A stretch of 64,000 nucleotides of DNA from VXYL01 sp965199915 (GTDB taxonomy: Bacteria; Pseudomonadota; Gammaproteobacteria; Pseudomonadales; Azotimanducaceae), in the NCBI GenBank assembly GCA_965199915.1, contig OZ241348.1, forward strand, positions 2,418,001 to 2,482,000, given 5' to 3'. Below are positions 35,879 to 44,395 of the stretch, in pieces. How positions within the stretch are numbered: position 1 is the stretch's first letter; each line of letters opens with the position of its first letter. Below the pieces are notes generated by a model. The model saw only the letters and a list, made by a program, of their open reading frames with translations. It was not told the origin of the DNA and did not search any database. The translations under genes were made by a program, and so were the position numbers.

Positions 35879-36661
35879 TCACCGCCACATGTGCGTGCCC
35901 CCGCACACGGCGATGGCTTGGCCGGTGATGTAGGCGCTGGCCGAAGACGCCAGAAACACGGCGATGCCCTTGAGGTCGTCGGACTCGCCCAGGCGCCGCA
36001 GCGGCGTGTTCGTCTCGGCGTTGCGCTTGGCCGTCTCGTTGTCCCACAGCGCGCGGGCGAAGTCCGTCTTGATGAGGCCGGGGCAGATGGCGTTCACGCG
36101 CACGCCCTTCGGTCCGAGCTCCAAAGCGAGGTTCCGCACCAGCGCGATGTCCGCCAGCTTGGAGATGGCGTAGGTGCCCAAGCTGAGCGACGGCGTGAAC
36201 GCGCCGGTGCTCGCAGTGATCATCATCGCGCCGCCGCCGGCGGCCGCCATGTCCGGCGCGACCATCTGGCACAGCCAATGGTTGGAGCGCACGTTGGAGT
36301 TCATGATCTTGTCGAACGCGGAATCCGGGATTTCGGACATCGGCCCGTAGAACGGATTGACGCCGGCGTTGGCCACCAGAATGTCGATGGGGCCGAGGCG
36401 CTGCCGGGTTTCGTCCACCAACGCCTGGAGTTGCTCCTTGTAGCCGATGTTGCAGGCCACCGGCACGGCGCTTCCGTCGCCGCAAAGGGCGTTGATGCGC
36501 TCGCAGGCGGCTTCGCACTGGTCGAGCTTGCGGCTCGAAACCACCACCCGGGCGCCGTGCTCGGCCAGCCCTTCGGCCATCGCGTAGCCCATGCCTTTGG
36601 AAGCGCCGGTGAGCAGGGCGACCTTGCCGGTCAAATCGAAGAGGGTGGTTTCAACGGCCAT
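35879..36661 (-). CDS. Short-chain dehydrogenase/reductase
   Basis: 260 residues, classical SDR. NAD(P)-binding TGASKGMG near residue 18, ILVANAGVNPF, and the active site with ITASTGAFTPSLSLGTYAIS followed by K (Ser, Tyr and Lys of the catalytic set). The C-terminal NAICPGLIKTDFARALW and ITGQAIAVCGGTHMW are typical of the FabG-like group. Similar SDRs act in acyl or hydroxyacyl metabolism; the substrate cannot be assigned. The ATG at 36661 is preceded by a GGAGCGA site. Confidence 0.9.
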   Translation of the reverse strand: MAVETTLFDLTGKVALLTGASKGMGYAMAEGLAEHGARVVVSSRKLDQCEAACERINALCGDGSAVPVACNIGYKEQLQALVDETRQRLGPIDILVANAGVNPFYGPMSEIPDSAFDKIMNSNVRSNHWLCQMVAPDMAAAGGGAMMITASTGAFTPSLSLGTYAISKLADIALVRNLALELGPKGVRVNAICPGLIKTDFARALWDNETAKRNAETNTPLRRLGESDDLKGIAVFLASSASAYITGQAIAVCGGTHMWR

Positions 36662-36801
36662 CGTTCGCTCCGGTTGTTCACGTCGGTTCGATTGTAAACG
36701 GCAGCGCGGACGCGGTGACACCGCGTACATGGTGGAAGCAACCGCGGCGGCGCCTCGTGGGATGCCCGTGAGCGCAGTTTCCTCCCCGGCCCGCCGCGGC
36801 C

Positions 36802-37212
36802 TCAATCCGTCGCCGGGTCCAGCCGCAGGAAGCGGCGGGGCGCGAAGCCCATTAGGAAGCGTAGCGGGATCGGAATGGCATGTTCCGCCGCCACGCGGGC
36901 GCGCTCCTCGCCTGTCACGGGAACAGCCACGCTACTCCACGTCTCCCCCGCGCGGGTGACGCGCACTTGCGGGTTGGCGAGCGACCGTCGATACCAAGCG
37001 CGGGGCCAGTGGTTCACGGCAACGTAGAGCTTCCCGCCGCTGTCGAGCGCGGAAAGCACGCGCTCGCGCCCCTTCGCCATCTCCCCGCCCGCCTGGCCGG
37101 CCGTCTGCCCGGCCGCATCGAACGTGGTGATCACCAACGTGTCCTCGGCCTGCGGTTGAAAGTAGCCGAGCAGGGATTCGAACAGAACGACGATGGCGAT
37201 GTAGATCACCAC
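36802..37212 (-). CDS. Nitroreductase/F420-quinone reductase-like (DUF385) membrane-anchored protein
   Basis: 136 residues from the GTG at 37212. A short hydrophobic N-terminus (VIYIAIVVLFESLLGYFQP) is followed by the split-barrel domain with KLYVAVNHWPRAWYRRSLAN and PQVRVTRAGETWSSVAVPV, as in the deazaflavin-dependent nitroreductase (PF04075) group. The hydrophobic stretch continues upstream in frame (IPIKKAVKIVGVL) without an ATG/GTG/TTG, so the real start may be a rare ATT/ATA codon, or the N-terminus may be shortened. It stands next to an LLM oxidoreductase, a class that often uses the same F420 cofactor. Confidence 0.65.
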   Translation of the reverse strand: MVIYIAIVVLFESLLGYFQPQAEDTLVITTFDAAGQTAGQAGGEMAKGRERVLSALDSGGKLYVAVNHWPRAWYRRSLANPQVRVTRAGETWSSVAVPVTGEERARVAAEHAIPIPLRFLMGFAPRRFLRLDPATD

Positions 37213-37284
37213 CAGAACGCCAACGATCTTGACGGCCTTCTTTATCGGAATCGCTCCATCAGCGTACCCGCCTTGGTTGCCGCC

Positions 37285-38154
37285 CTACGCGCCGTGACGA
37301 ACTTCGGCAACCAGCGCCTGGTAGCGGTCGAGCAGCGGCAGCACCGTGTCCGCCGGCGCCGGCGGCAGGCCGAAGATCACATGGTCGAAGCCTTGGTCGA
37401 TGCGCCCCACCACTTGGCCGGCGTCCGGCGGCGTGCCGAACAACGCCAAGTCCAAATCCTCCACCTTGCGGCCCTTGGCGTCCATCGCCTCCCGCAACCG
37501 CTCCATGTTGCCGGAACCCAAGCCGCCGATGGGCATCCAGCCGTCCGCGTAATCCGCGATGCGCTCGAACACCCACTTCGAGTTGGCGCCGATCCAGATC
37601 GGCGGGCCGTTCGCCTGCACCGGCTTGGGGTGGCTCCAGAGGGGGTCGAAATCCACATGCTCGCCGTGAAACTCCGCTTCCTCGTTGTTCCAAATCGCCC
37701 GCATCGCCAACACCCTCTCGCGGGTGATCGCCCAGCGGTGCCGGTAGCTCGCGCCGTGGTTCTCCATCTCTTCGCGGTTCCAGCCGGCGCCGACGCCGAT
37801 GATCGCCCGCCCGCCGGAGATAACGTCCAGCGAGGCGATGGCCTTGGCGGTGGTGATGGGGTCGCGTTCGATGATGAGGCAAATGCCGGTGCCCAACCGG
37901 ATGCGTTCGGTGACCGCGGCGCACGCGGCCAACGCCACGAACGGATTGTGCGCCCGCCAATACTGCTTCGGCAGCTCGCCGCCGCCGGGGAACGGCGTGG
38001 CGCGACTGGCCGGAATGTGCGTGTGCTCGGGGAAGAACAGGCTATCGAAGCCGCGCTCCTCGGCGGCTTTCGCCAATGCCACGGGCTGCATGCCGTAGTC
38101 CGTGGGGAACGTGCTCACGCCGAACCGCGTCTTCTCGATGCCGCCGAATGCCAT
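37285..38154 (-). CDS. LLM class F420-dependent-type oxidoreductase
   Basis: 289 residues, luciferase-like fold. N-terminal FGVSTFPTDYGMQPVALAK, then FDSLFFPEHTHIP, RIRLGTGICLIIERDPITTA, SLDVISGGRAIIGVGAGWN and PIWIGANSKWVFERIADYAD. This pattern matches the actinobacterial-style TIGR03619-like F420 group, though proteobacterial members also exist. Cofactor and substrate are not proven. It probably shares a transcript with the DUF385 gene 72 bp downstream. Confidence 0.85.
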   Translation of the reverse strand: MAFGGIEKTRFGVSTFPTDYGMQPVALAKAAEERGFDSLFFPEHTHIPASRATPFPGGGELPKQYWRAHNPFVALAACAAVTERIRLGTGICLIIERDPITTAKAIASLDVISGGRAIIGVGAGWNREEMENHGASYRHRWAITRERVLAMRAIWNNEEAEFHGEHVDFDPLWSHPKPVQANGPPIWIGANSKWVFERIADYADGWMPIGGLGSGNMERLREAMDAKGRKVEDLDLALFGTPPDAGQVVGRIDQGFDHVIFGLPPAPADTVLPLLDRYQALVAEVRHGA

Positions 38155-38665
38155 ATTCTGCTCCTCGGAAACTGGTGCTGTTTGGCGATCAGCTTAGCAA
38201 AGCAAGCGGACGGGGACGTCGCGAGCTGCACCCACGCCCGTCTCGCATCACCGCGGCTACGGCCAGCTGCGCCCCGCTTGCTGCGCCAAGGCCCGCAAGC
38301 CGGTGACGCGGATGCGATCCGTCAGCGGATAGGCGGCGTCGCCGGGGCGTTCTACCATCGAACAGGAAATCGAAAGAGAGGTTTTTGATTTTCCTGTTGC
38401 TGGGCGGTTGTTTGGGCCGACACTTCGCGGTCCGGGCGCTTGAACACGTCATTCACAGCACATCGTGCAAACCCCAGCCGTTTCTCCGGTACGTCCCCAC
38501 CGGCGCCGTGGATTCGTAGCCGTCGTCGCAGGCCGCCGTCGGTGTCACCGAGGCCGAGGCGGTGGAAGGTGAGCATTCTCGCACGATGCCGGCAGGCAAA
38601 TTTGCACGCGATTTTCAGCCCCTTGCCATTTCCGCGGCCAGCGCGGACGACGCAGACTGCCGCGC
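38155..38665. other. Intergenic stretch, no supported gene
   Basis: About 510 bp. Short open frames on both strands show no recognisable motif or ribosome site. A lower-GC pocket around 38350-38400 (GAAATCGAAAGAGAGG and following T-rich bases) may carry the promoter of the Rpn gene or mark an old junction. Confidence 0.4.
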
Positions 38666-39742
38666 ATGGCACTCCCCACCACGCCGCCGCGCGCGCCGGG
38701 GTCGCAAGGCGACCTGGCGAACAAGCGGCTGTTCTCCCATCCCCGCATGGTCGCGGACTTGCTGCGGCTGCTCGCGGAGCCCTGGGTGGACGACCTCGAC
38801 CTCCACCGCCTCGAGCGGCTGCCCGCCGAGCATGTGGCGGACGACCGCCGCGCCCGCCGGCAGGACATGCCGTGGCGGGTGCCGTTCAAGCCGGCCGCCG
38901 GACGCGGCGCCGGGGCGGCGGTGCTGGTTCACTTGGAGTTTCAGTCGCGCCCGGACCCGTTCATGGCCGAGCGCATGCTGGAGTACGCCGCGCTGCTGCG
39001 CCGGGACCTGCTCCGCGCCGGCGGCGCGGAGTTCACGACCGGCGGTCTGGTTCCGGCGCACCTGCCGCTGGTGGTGTACAACGGGCGCGCGCCGTGGAAC
39101 GCGCCGTTGCGGGTGGAGGAGCGCACCGCCTGGGCGCCGGCGGGCTTGGCCGCATTGCAGCCACGCTTCGCGCTCCGCCTTGTTGACGCGAGCGCGTACA
39201 AGGGCGACCATACTTCAGACGGCAACGCGGCCCGGGCGTGGCTGGCGCTGGATGCGGCGGACACCGCCGGGCTGCTGGCGGCGTTGGAGCGGGCGGCGCG
39301 GACGCTGGCTTCGATCGGCGATGCGGGGTTGTCGCGGTCGTTCGAGGTGTGGAGCGATGGCGTGCTGCGTCCGCGCTTCGGCGACCGGACGCCTTCTTTG
39401 GCGAACACGATGGAGACACCGACGATGCTTGCGGAAACACTGCGGGAATGGGAAGAGCGGCTGATCAGCGAAGGCCGGCGCACCGGGCGCGAGGAGGGCC
39501 GGCGCACCGGACATGAGGAAGGCCGGCGCACCGGGCGCGAGGAGGGCCGGCGAACCGGACATGAGGAGGGCAGGCGCACCGGGCGTGAGGAAGGCCGGCT
39601 CACCGGGCAGGAAGAAGGCAGGCGGGAGGAGCGCGCGCGTTTGCGCAGGCTCGCCGAGCAGCGTCTCGACAAACAGACCGCAGACGCTCTCGCACGCCTG
39701 CTGGCAACCGAAGACGACGCCTCGGCAAGACCGCCACATTGA
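38666..39742 (+). CDS. Rpn/YhgA-type PD-(D/E)XK nuclease (transposase-like) with C-terminal repeats
   Basis: 358 residues. The N-terminal Rpn-family nuclease domain (PF04754) has NKRLFSHPRMVADLLRLL, the catalytic strand VLVHLEFQSRPDPFMAERML and LPLVVYNGRAPWNAPLRVEE. Rpn proteins promote RecA-independent recombination and have DNase activity. After METPTMLAETLREWEERLIS comes a charged tail of seven or so repeats of the 8-residue unit GRRTG(R/H)EE, encoded by 24-bp DNA repeats, then an amphipathic C-terminus (RREERARLRRLAEQRLDKQT). Repeat number probably varies by slippage. A duplicate of the tail follows directly as a separate gene. Confidence 0.85.
   Translation: MALPTTPPRAPGSQGDLANKRLFSHPRMVADLLRLLAEPWVDDLDLHRLERLPAEHVADDRRARRQDMPWRVPFKPAAGRGAGAAVLVHLEFQSRPDPFMAERMLEYAALLRRDLLRAGGAEFTTGGLVPAHLPLVVYNGRAPWNAPLRVEERTAWAPAGLAALQPRFALRLVDASAYKGDHTSDGNAARAWLALDAADTAGLLAALERAARTLASIGDAGLSRSFEVWSDGVLRPRFGDRTPSLANTMETPTMLAETLREWEERLISEGRRTGREEGRRTGHEEGRRTGREEGRRTGHEEGRRTGREEGRLTGQEEGRREERARLRRLAEQRLDKQTADALARLLATEDDASARPPH
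39471..39640 (+). repeat. 24-bp coding tandem repeats in the Rpn gene
   Basis: Repeats of the type GGCCGGCGCACCGGGCGCGAG... with alternating CGGGCGCGAG and CGGACATGAG, encoding GRRTGREE / GRRTGHEE. A shorter array lies at 39799-39880 in the duplicated tail gene. The units are contiguous with no spacers, so this is not a CRISPR. Confidence 0.85.
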
Positions 39743-39751
39743 ATCACGACG

Positions 39752-40006
39752 ATGCTTGCGGAAACACTGCGGGAATGGGAAGAGCGGCTGGTCACCGAAG
39801 GCCGGCGAGCCGGACATGAGGAAGGCCGGCGCATCGGACATGAGGAGGGCCGGCGCACTGGTCGGGAAGAAGGCCGGCGGGAGGAGCGCGCGCGTTTGTG
39901 CAAGCTCGCCGAGCAGCATTTCGACGCCCAGATCGCGAACGCCCTCGCGCACCTGCTCGCGACCGCGGACGACGCATCGCCAGAGTCGCGCCCCGCAGGC
40001 AAGTGA
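39752..40006 (+). CDS. Free-standing duplicate of the Rpn C-terminal tail
   Basis: 84 residues starting MLAETLREWEERLVTEGRRA, nearly identical to the tail of the upstream nuclease from its internal METPTMLAETLREW region on, with fewer GRRTGxEE repeats and the end KLAEQHFDAQIANALAHLLA. The DNA of both copies is the same over ATGCTTGCGGAAACACTGCG and beyond. It lies 9 bp after the nuclease stop and overlaps the start of the beta-hydroxylase gene. It has no catalytic domain. It could regulate or multimerise with the nuclease, or simply be debris of a tandem duplication. Confidence 0.65.
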   Translation: MLAETLREWEERLVTEGRRAGHEEGRRIGHEEGRRTGREEGRREERARLCKLAEQHFDAQIANALAHLLATADDASPESRPAGK

Positions 40007-40578
40007 ACATCGATGTGCCGTTGCGCGAACTCGGCGAGGTGGACTCGGCGGCGTTGCGCGACGCCATCCTCGCCCAAGAGGATGCGGCTTGGCTCGAGTC
40101 GAAGTACCGCCAGCAAACCTACCACCACCATGATCAGACCCGCTCCATCGTCCTCGTGTTCACGGACGGCGCGAACTGGCCAAACTGCGCCGTGCGTCAA
40201 GGCCCCGGCTGGCGGCGTCTAGCCGGCGCGGCCGTGCCGCTCATGCGGCACATCATCGCCACGCACTATCCCACCGGAGGCGAGGTCATCCGCGCCATGG
40301 CGGCCAAGCTACTGGCCGGCGGCAAGATCAAGGCGCATGCGGACGTACACATGTCGTTTCGTTGCGGGCACCGCATCCACGTGCCCATCGTCACGAACCC
40401 GAGAGTCTGGTTCACCATCGACGGTCGGCCCTACCAGCTGGAGGTCGGGCAAGCCTACGAGGTCAACAACCAGAAGCAGCACAGCGTTGCGAACAAAGGC
40501 GCCGACGACCGGATCACGTTCATCTTCGACTACATTCCGCCAGGACCCCTCGCGCACCCGCTAGCGGCTACTCCCTAA
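40003..40578 (+). CDS. Aspartyl/asparaginyl beta-hydroxylase family protein
   Basis: 191 residues. Fe(II)/2-oxoglutarate dioxygenase fold of the AspH family (PF05118): HHHDQTRSIVLVFTDG, then AHADVHMSFRCGHRIHVPIV with the first metal His and the substrate-cofactor region, VWFTIDGRPYQLEVGQAYEV and NNQKQHSVANKG with the second His, and ITFIFDYIPPG. The GTG at 40003 overlaps the stop of the preceding small gene (GTGA). Family members hydroxylate Asp/Asn in proteins or peptides, or modify small molecules. Its 3' end overlaps the convergent sulfotransferase gene by 11 bp. Confidence 0.85.
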   Translation: MNIDVPLRELGEVDSAALRDAILAQEDAAWLESKYRQQTYHHHDQTRSIVLVFTDGANWPNCAVRQGPGWRRLAGAAVPLMRHIIATHYPTGGEVIRAMAAKLLAGGKIKAHADVHMSFRCGHRIHVPIVTNPRVWFTIDGRPYQLEVGQAYEVNNQKQHSVANKGADDRITFIFDYIPPGPLAHPLAATP

Positions 40579-41977
40579 CGTCAGATCCCGCAAATGGGCG
40601 ACTTGGCTTTCCAGCCATCGCGTCGCGGCCGAGGACGTCAACGAGCGGGCCGATGTGCGGGGCGTAGGGCTTCCACCGGTCGATGGAGGTGCTGTACATC
40701 GGCCGCCGCACCTGCATGTTGCTGGGGCTCATCACGGCCCGCGGGTTCTTGTGGAACGCAAGACAGCGCGCATCCCAATCCAAGCCCAGATAGTCGATCA
40801 TCCGCTTGCCGACCCCCTCCGCATCGGCCACCAGTTCCTCGTATTGCACGTCCAGAATCTCGCCGGGAAAGAGCGACCGCCAATGGGCCATCAGCCATTG
40901 GTAGTCCAAGTGGTAACGCCCCAAGTCGGCAAGGTCGTAGGAACACAGCAGCGCTGGGAAGTCGTGAAAGAAGAGCGACAGGCAGTTGTCGAGCGGTTGC
41001 CGCCGGCAATGGACGATGTGGGCGCGCGGAAACAGCGTCTTGACGAGTCCGATGCGCGCGAAGTTGCCCGGCGCCTTGTCGATCACCCGCTTCGCCGTCG
41101 CCGATCGCAGCGTCAGCTCGTCCAAGTACCGCGCCGAGAACTCCGCGGCGGTTCGCTGGTCGATCCGGGCCATGCACTCCGGCGCGGGGCCCACATTCCG
41201 CAACCGCTCGGCGATCGCTTGGTTGACGCCCGCGAGCGCCACCATTTCGCCGGCGCCGTGGATGGCAGGGTGGCTGGCGAGGATTTGCTCCACCAAGGTG
41301 GTTCCGGACCGGGGCAGGCCGACGACGAAGACCGGGCGAACCGAATCGCATCCCAAAGAACGCTTGCGCTCGAAATGCCCTTTTGAATAAGTGCCCGCGA
41401 TCCGCTCGAACAACCCGCGATTCCCGCCCGCATCGTAAGCGTAGGTGCGGCGTCTCAAGGCGTTGGCCCGCTGATAATGGTCGAATGCGAGCGAGTGCGA
41501 GCGTCCGGCGTCGTGGACATGCCCCAAGGCGAAATGGCAGTGAATAGCGTCTGCCAAAGGCAATTGCGGATGGGCCAGCGCCTTGGTCACAGGCGCTGCG
41601 AGATCCGGAGTCGGGTTCATCAACGCAAGCTGGTGGTAGGCCCGGCCGCAGGCCGGCTTCCTCGCCAGAAGTTGCCTGAGCTGCTGCTCGGCGCGGGCGG
41701 TTCTGCCCTCCTGTCGGAAGGTTGCCGCAAGGCCGATGTGGGCGTCGACGGCGTCCGGCCGCAGGCGCAGGGCTTCCTCAATGTGACGCAACGCGGCCGT
41801 CGTTCTGCCTAGCTGACGAAGCACGAGCGCGAAATCCATCCGCGTCTTGGCGTGTTGCGGGCAAATCCGCAGCGCTTCCTCAAAGCAGTCGATGGCGCGC
41901 CGCGTCTGCCCGGCCTTGTAAAACGCCCCGCCCAGGTTGGCGTGCGCCACAGCGCGGCTGCGTGTGGAAAGCCGCAC
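40568..41977 (-). CDS. TPR-containing sulfotransferase
   Basis: 469 residues. An N-terminal half of tetratricopeptide repeats (AHANLGGAFYKAGQTRRAID, DFALVLRQLGRTTAALRHIE, AHIGLAATFRQEGRTARAEQ) is followed by a sulfotransferase domain whose PAPS-binding loop reads VFVVGLPRSGTTLVEQILAS. Other conserved parts are KRVIDKAPGNFARIGLV and HIVHCRRQPLDNCLSLFF (3'-phosphate loop). It transfers sulfate from PAPS to an unknown acceptor, perhaps a protein tyrosine or a glycan. GTG at 41977 was chosen because it starts just after the metallo-beta-lactamase stop. Confidence 0.88.
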   Translation of the reverse strand: MRLSTRSRAVAHANLGGAFYKAGQTRRAIDCFEEALRICPQHAKTRMDFALVLRQLGRTTAALRHIEEALRLRPDAVDAHIGLAATFRQEGRTARAEQQLRQLLARKPACGRAYHQLALMNPTPDLAAPVTKALAHPQLPLADAIHCHFALGHVHDAGRSHSLAFDHYQRANALRRRTYAYDAGGNRGLFERIAGTYSKGHFERKRSLGCDSVRPVFVVGLPRSGTTLVEQILASHPAIHGAGEMVALAGVNQAIAERLRNVGPAPECMARIDQRTAAEFSARYLDELTLRSATAKRVIDKAPGNFARIGLVKTLFPRAHIVHCRRQPLDNCLSLFFHDFPALLCSYDLADLGRYHLDYQWLMAHWRSLFPGEILDVQYEELVADAEGVGKRMIDYLGLDWDARCLAFHKNPRAVMSPSNMQVRRPMYSTSIDRWKPYAPHIGPLVDVLGRDAMAGKPSRPFAGSDVRE

Positions 41978-41982
41978 GGGAA

Positions 41983-42834
41983 TCAAAGGTAGCGGAAGTC
42001 GTACGCCTCGCCACAGGAGACGACATGGCCCACCGACGGCGACGGAAAATGCGCCGTCAGCACCAAGGTGTCGGTGTCGCAATGGGTGTTCAGGAACCGC
42101 TTTCGCGTCGCCGCCGAAGCGGCGATGTCGTAGTCCGAGTTGCAGCTCCAATCGGGATGGCGCAGTTGCAGCGGGCTGTGCATGAGGTCGCCGCACATGG
42201 TTGCGTGGCGGCGTTGCGATTGCAGGTGAATCGCCACATGGCCGACGGAATGGCCCACCGTGGGTTCCAGCCAGATCTCATCATCCAAGGCGTAATCCAT
42301 GTCCACCAGCAGCGCCTGCTTGGCCGCCGCGATCGGTTCCACGTTGTCGATGAAGATCGGGCTGTATTCGGCTTCCATGGCGCGGAACTCTTGGCGTGCG
42401 AACACGTACTTCGCGTTGGCGAAAGTGGGCACCGGCCGGCCGTCCACGAGGCGCGTGTTCCAACCGCAGTGGTCCGAATGCAAGTGTGTGCAGAACACGT
42501 AGTCGATGTCTTCGGGATGGACGCCGGCCGCCCGCAGATTCCGAAGCCAACCTTCGTTGGTGGCGCGCTGGTGCCACTCCGGCGGTTCCGCGTAGGTCTT
42601 GTGGCAGCCGACGCAGGTGTCGATGAGCACCGTGTGGCGCCGGGTGGTGACCAGATAGGACTGCACCGGCATCACCATGCGCCCGCTGTGGGGACAGAGC
42701 GCCTCCGGTTCCAGCCACGCGCGATGCGGTTCCAGCGCCTCGGCGGTGGCTTCGTCGAAGAACTCGGACGGGCGGTAGACGGGAATCTCGTGCTCGACGA
42801 TGCGGCGCACGGTGATCTCGCCCAGTCGAATCAT
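41983..42834 (-). CDS. MBL-fold metallo-hydrolase
   Basis: 283 residues. The zinc motif CTHLHSDHCGWNTRLVDG (HxHxDH), YVFARQEFRAMEAEY, the later His in PTVGHSVGHVAIHL and the Asp in TMCGDLMHSPLQLRHPDW give a complete dinuclear site. Group members include lactonases and other hydrolases; the substrate is unknown. The ATG at 42834 (MIRLGEITVRRIVEHEIP) is the likely start; a longer frame exists. It diverges from the ABC ATPase gene. Confidence 0.85.
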   Translation of the reverse strand: MIRLGEITVRRIVEHEIPVYRPSEFFDEATAEALEPHRAWLEPEALCPHSGRMVMPVQSYLVTTRRHTVLIDTCVGCHKTYAEPPEWHQRATNEGWLRNLRAAGVHPEDIDYVFCTHLHSDHCGWNTRLVDGRPVPTFANAKYVFARQEFRAMEAEYSPIFIDNVEPIAAAKQALLVDMDYALDDEIWLEPTVGHSVGHVAIHLQSQRRHATMCGDLMHSPLQLRHPDWSCNSDYDIAASAATRKRFLNTHCDTDTLVLTAHFPSPSVGHVVSCGEAYDFRYL

Positions 42835-42998
42835 TGGCGTTCCCGATGCGTCCTTGAAGCGGCACCCGTCGGTGAAGGGACAATAGCACACGGGCGAGTT
42901 TTCTTGACGCTGGCGCAGGAAGGCGCGGGAAGGCCTCGCTGTTCAATCCCTGCCGTCTATGCAACGATCTCCCCGCCACTCGCGCCCAAACGGGGCCA

Positions 42999-44087
42999 AT
43001 GACGAAAGAGCCAATCGTCGCCATGCGCGGCGTCTCCAAGCACTTCGGCGCCGTGGTCGCCGTTGACGACGTGCATCTCGACATCGGGCGCGGCGCGTTT
43101 TTCTCCGTGCTCGGTCCGTCCGGCTGCGGCAAGACCACGGTGCTGCGCATGTTGGCGGGATTGGAGATGCCGACGCGCGGCGAGGTGTTTATCGACGGGC
43201 AGCCCATGTCCGCCATTCCCGCGCACCGCCGGCCGACCAACATGGTGTTCCAGAACTACGCGATATTTCCCCACTTGAACGTGGGCCGAAACATCGCCTT
43301 CGGGTTGCGCAAATCCGGTCTGTCGAAGCGCGAGGTGCGCGACCGGGTGGACCGGATGCTGGCGCTGATCAAACTGCCGGGCTACGCCGAGCGCACCGCC
43401 ACCGAGCTATCGGGTGGCGAGCGGCAGCGCGTCGCGCTGGCCCGGGCCTTGGTGATGCAGCCCAAGGTGCTGCTGCTCGACGAGCCGCTCGGGGCGCTGG
43501 ACAAGAACCTGCGCGAGCAGATGCAGCTGGAGCTGCGCGCGCTGCAACGCTCGGTCGGCATCACGTTCGTGTTCGTCACGCACGACCAAGAGGAGGCGCT
43601 CACCCTCTCCGACCGCATCGCCGTGATGGCGAACGGCAAAGTGCTCCAGGTGGACTCCCCCATCGGCCTCTACGAGCGGCCGAACTCCCGTTTCGTGGCC
43701 GGGTTCATCGGCACCACCAACTTGTTCCCCGCCCGCTTGCGCGACGGCGAAGGTGGCGAAGCGGTGATCGACGCCGGCCCGCTCGGGCGGATTCCTGCGG
43801 AAGACGCGCCCGGGCCCGGCGCGGAGGTGGTGGTGGCGATACGCCCGGAGAAACTGGAGATCCACCTGCAAGCGCTTGGCGGCGACCATGTTGTCCAAGG
43901 CCGCATGGGGCCGGCGGCCTATCTGGGAGACCGCAGCCACTTCCATGTCCACCTTCCGGGGCGCGAACAGGCGGTGGCCGTGGCGGTGCAGAACAAGGAG
44001 GCGTCCGCGGCGCGCTCCGCGGCGGAGGGGCAGGCGGTGTGGCTGCGTTTCGAGCGACAGTCCGTGGTGCTGCTGCGCGGGGAGTAG
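42999..44087 (+). CDS. ABC transporter ATP-binding protein (PotA-like)
   Basis: 362 residues. Walker A GPSGCGKT at 39-46, Q-loop MVFQNYAIFPHLNV, signature TELSGGERQRVALARAL, Walker B VLLLDEPLGALDKNLREQ, switch His in FVFVTHDQEEALTLSDR, and a C-terminal TOBE-type regulatory domain. Closest in style to polyamine or betaine importers of the PotA class. The matching parts seem to be the Tat-exported binding protein at 49275-50375 and the fused permease at 56251-57990, which in many genomes would be adjacent. Here about 5 kb and 6 kb of accessory DNA separate them. Confidence 0.92.
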   Translation: MTKEPIVAMRGVSKHFGAVVAVDDVHLDIGRGAFFSVLGPSGCGKTTVLRMLAGLEMPTRGEVFIDGQPMSAIPAHRRPTNMVFQNYAIFPHLNVGRNIAFGLRKSGLSKREVRDRVDRMLALIKLPGYAERTATELSGGERQRVALARALVMQPKVLLLDEPLGALDKNLREQMQLELRALQRSVGITFVFVTHDQEEALTLSDRIAVMANGKVLQVDSPIGLYERPNSRFVAGFIGTTNLFPARLRDGEGGEAVIDAGPLGRIPAEDAPGPGAEVVVAIRPEKLEIHLQALGGDHVVQGRMGPAAYLGDRSHFHVHLPGREQAVAVAVQNKEASAARSAAEGQAVWLRFERQSVVLLRGE

Positions 44088-44395
44088 GGCAATCAAGCAA
44101 TTCGCAAAGACCTAAGACGACACGCGATCGCGCACATAAAGGCCAAGGAACACATACAGTGTCCCGCTGAATAGCACGGTACTCACTGTGCCAAGCGCTT
44201 CCTCGTCCATCCAATGCCACGATGCCGGCGCCAAGTAGTGCCATGCGACAACAATCAGCGCAAAGGCGATCAAGATGAACATGAGAGCGACAAGGTATCC
44301 GACCCCCTTGGCGAATACAGCGCGGAGGTCCTCTCGTCGCTGGTGTTCCTGCCGTCTCTCAGTGGCATCCAGTATCTTCCGTTCTGCCGCATCTA

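Noticed and set aside
38352..38672. 106-codon minus-strand frame in the gap before the Rpn gene
   Set aside because: No ribosome site, no motif, and it overlaps the Rpn 5' end; not better than chance in this composition.
39471..39880. Possible CRISPR-like array
   Set aside because: The 24-bp units are contiguous, in frame, and encode GRRTGxEE; there are no unique spacers.
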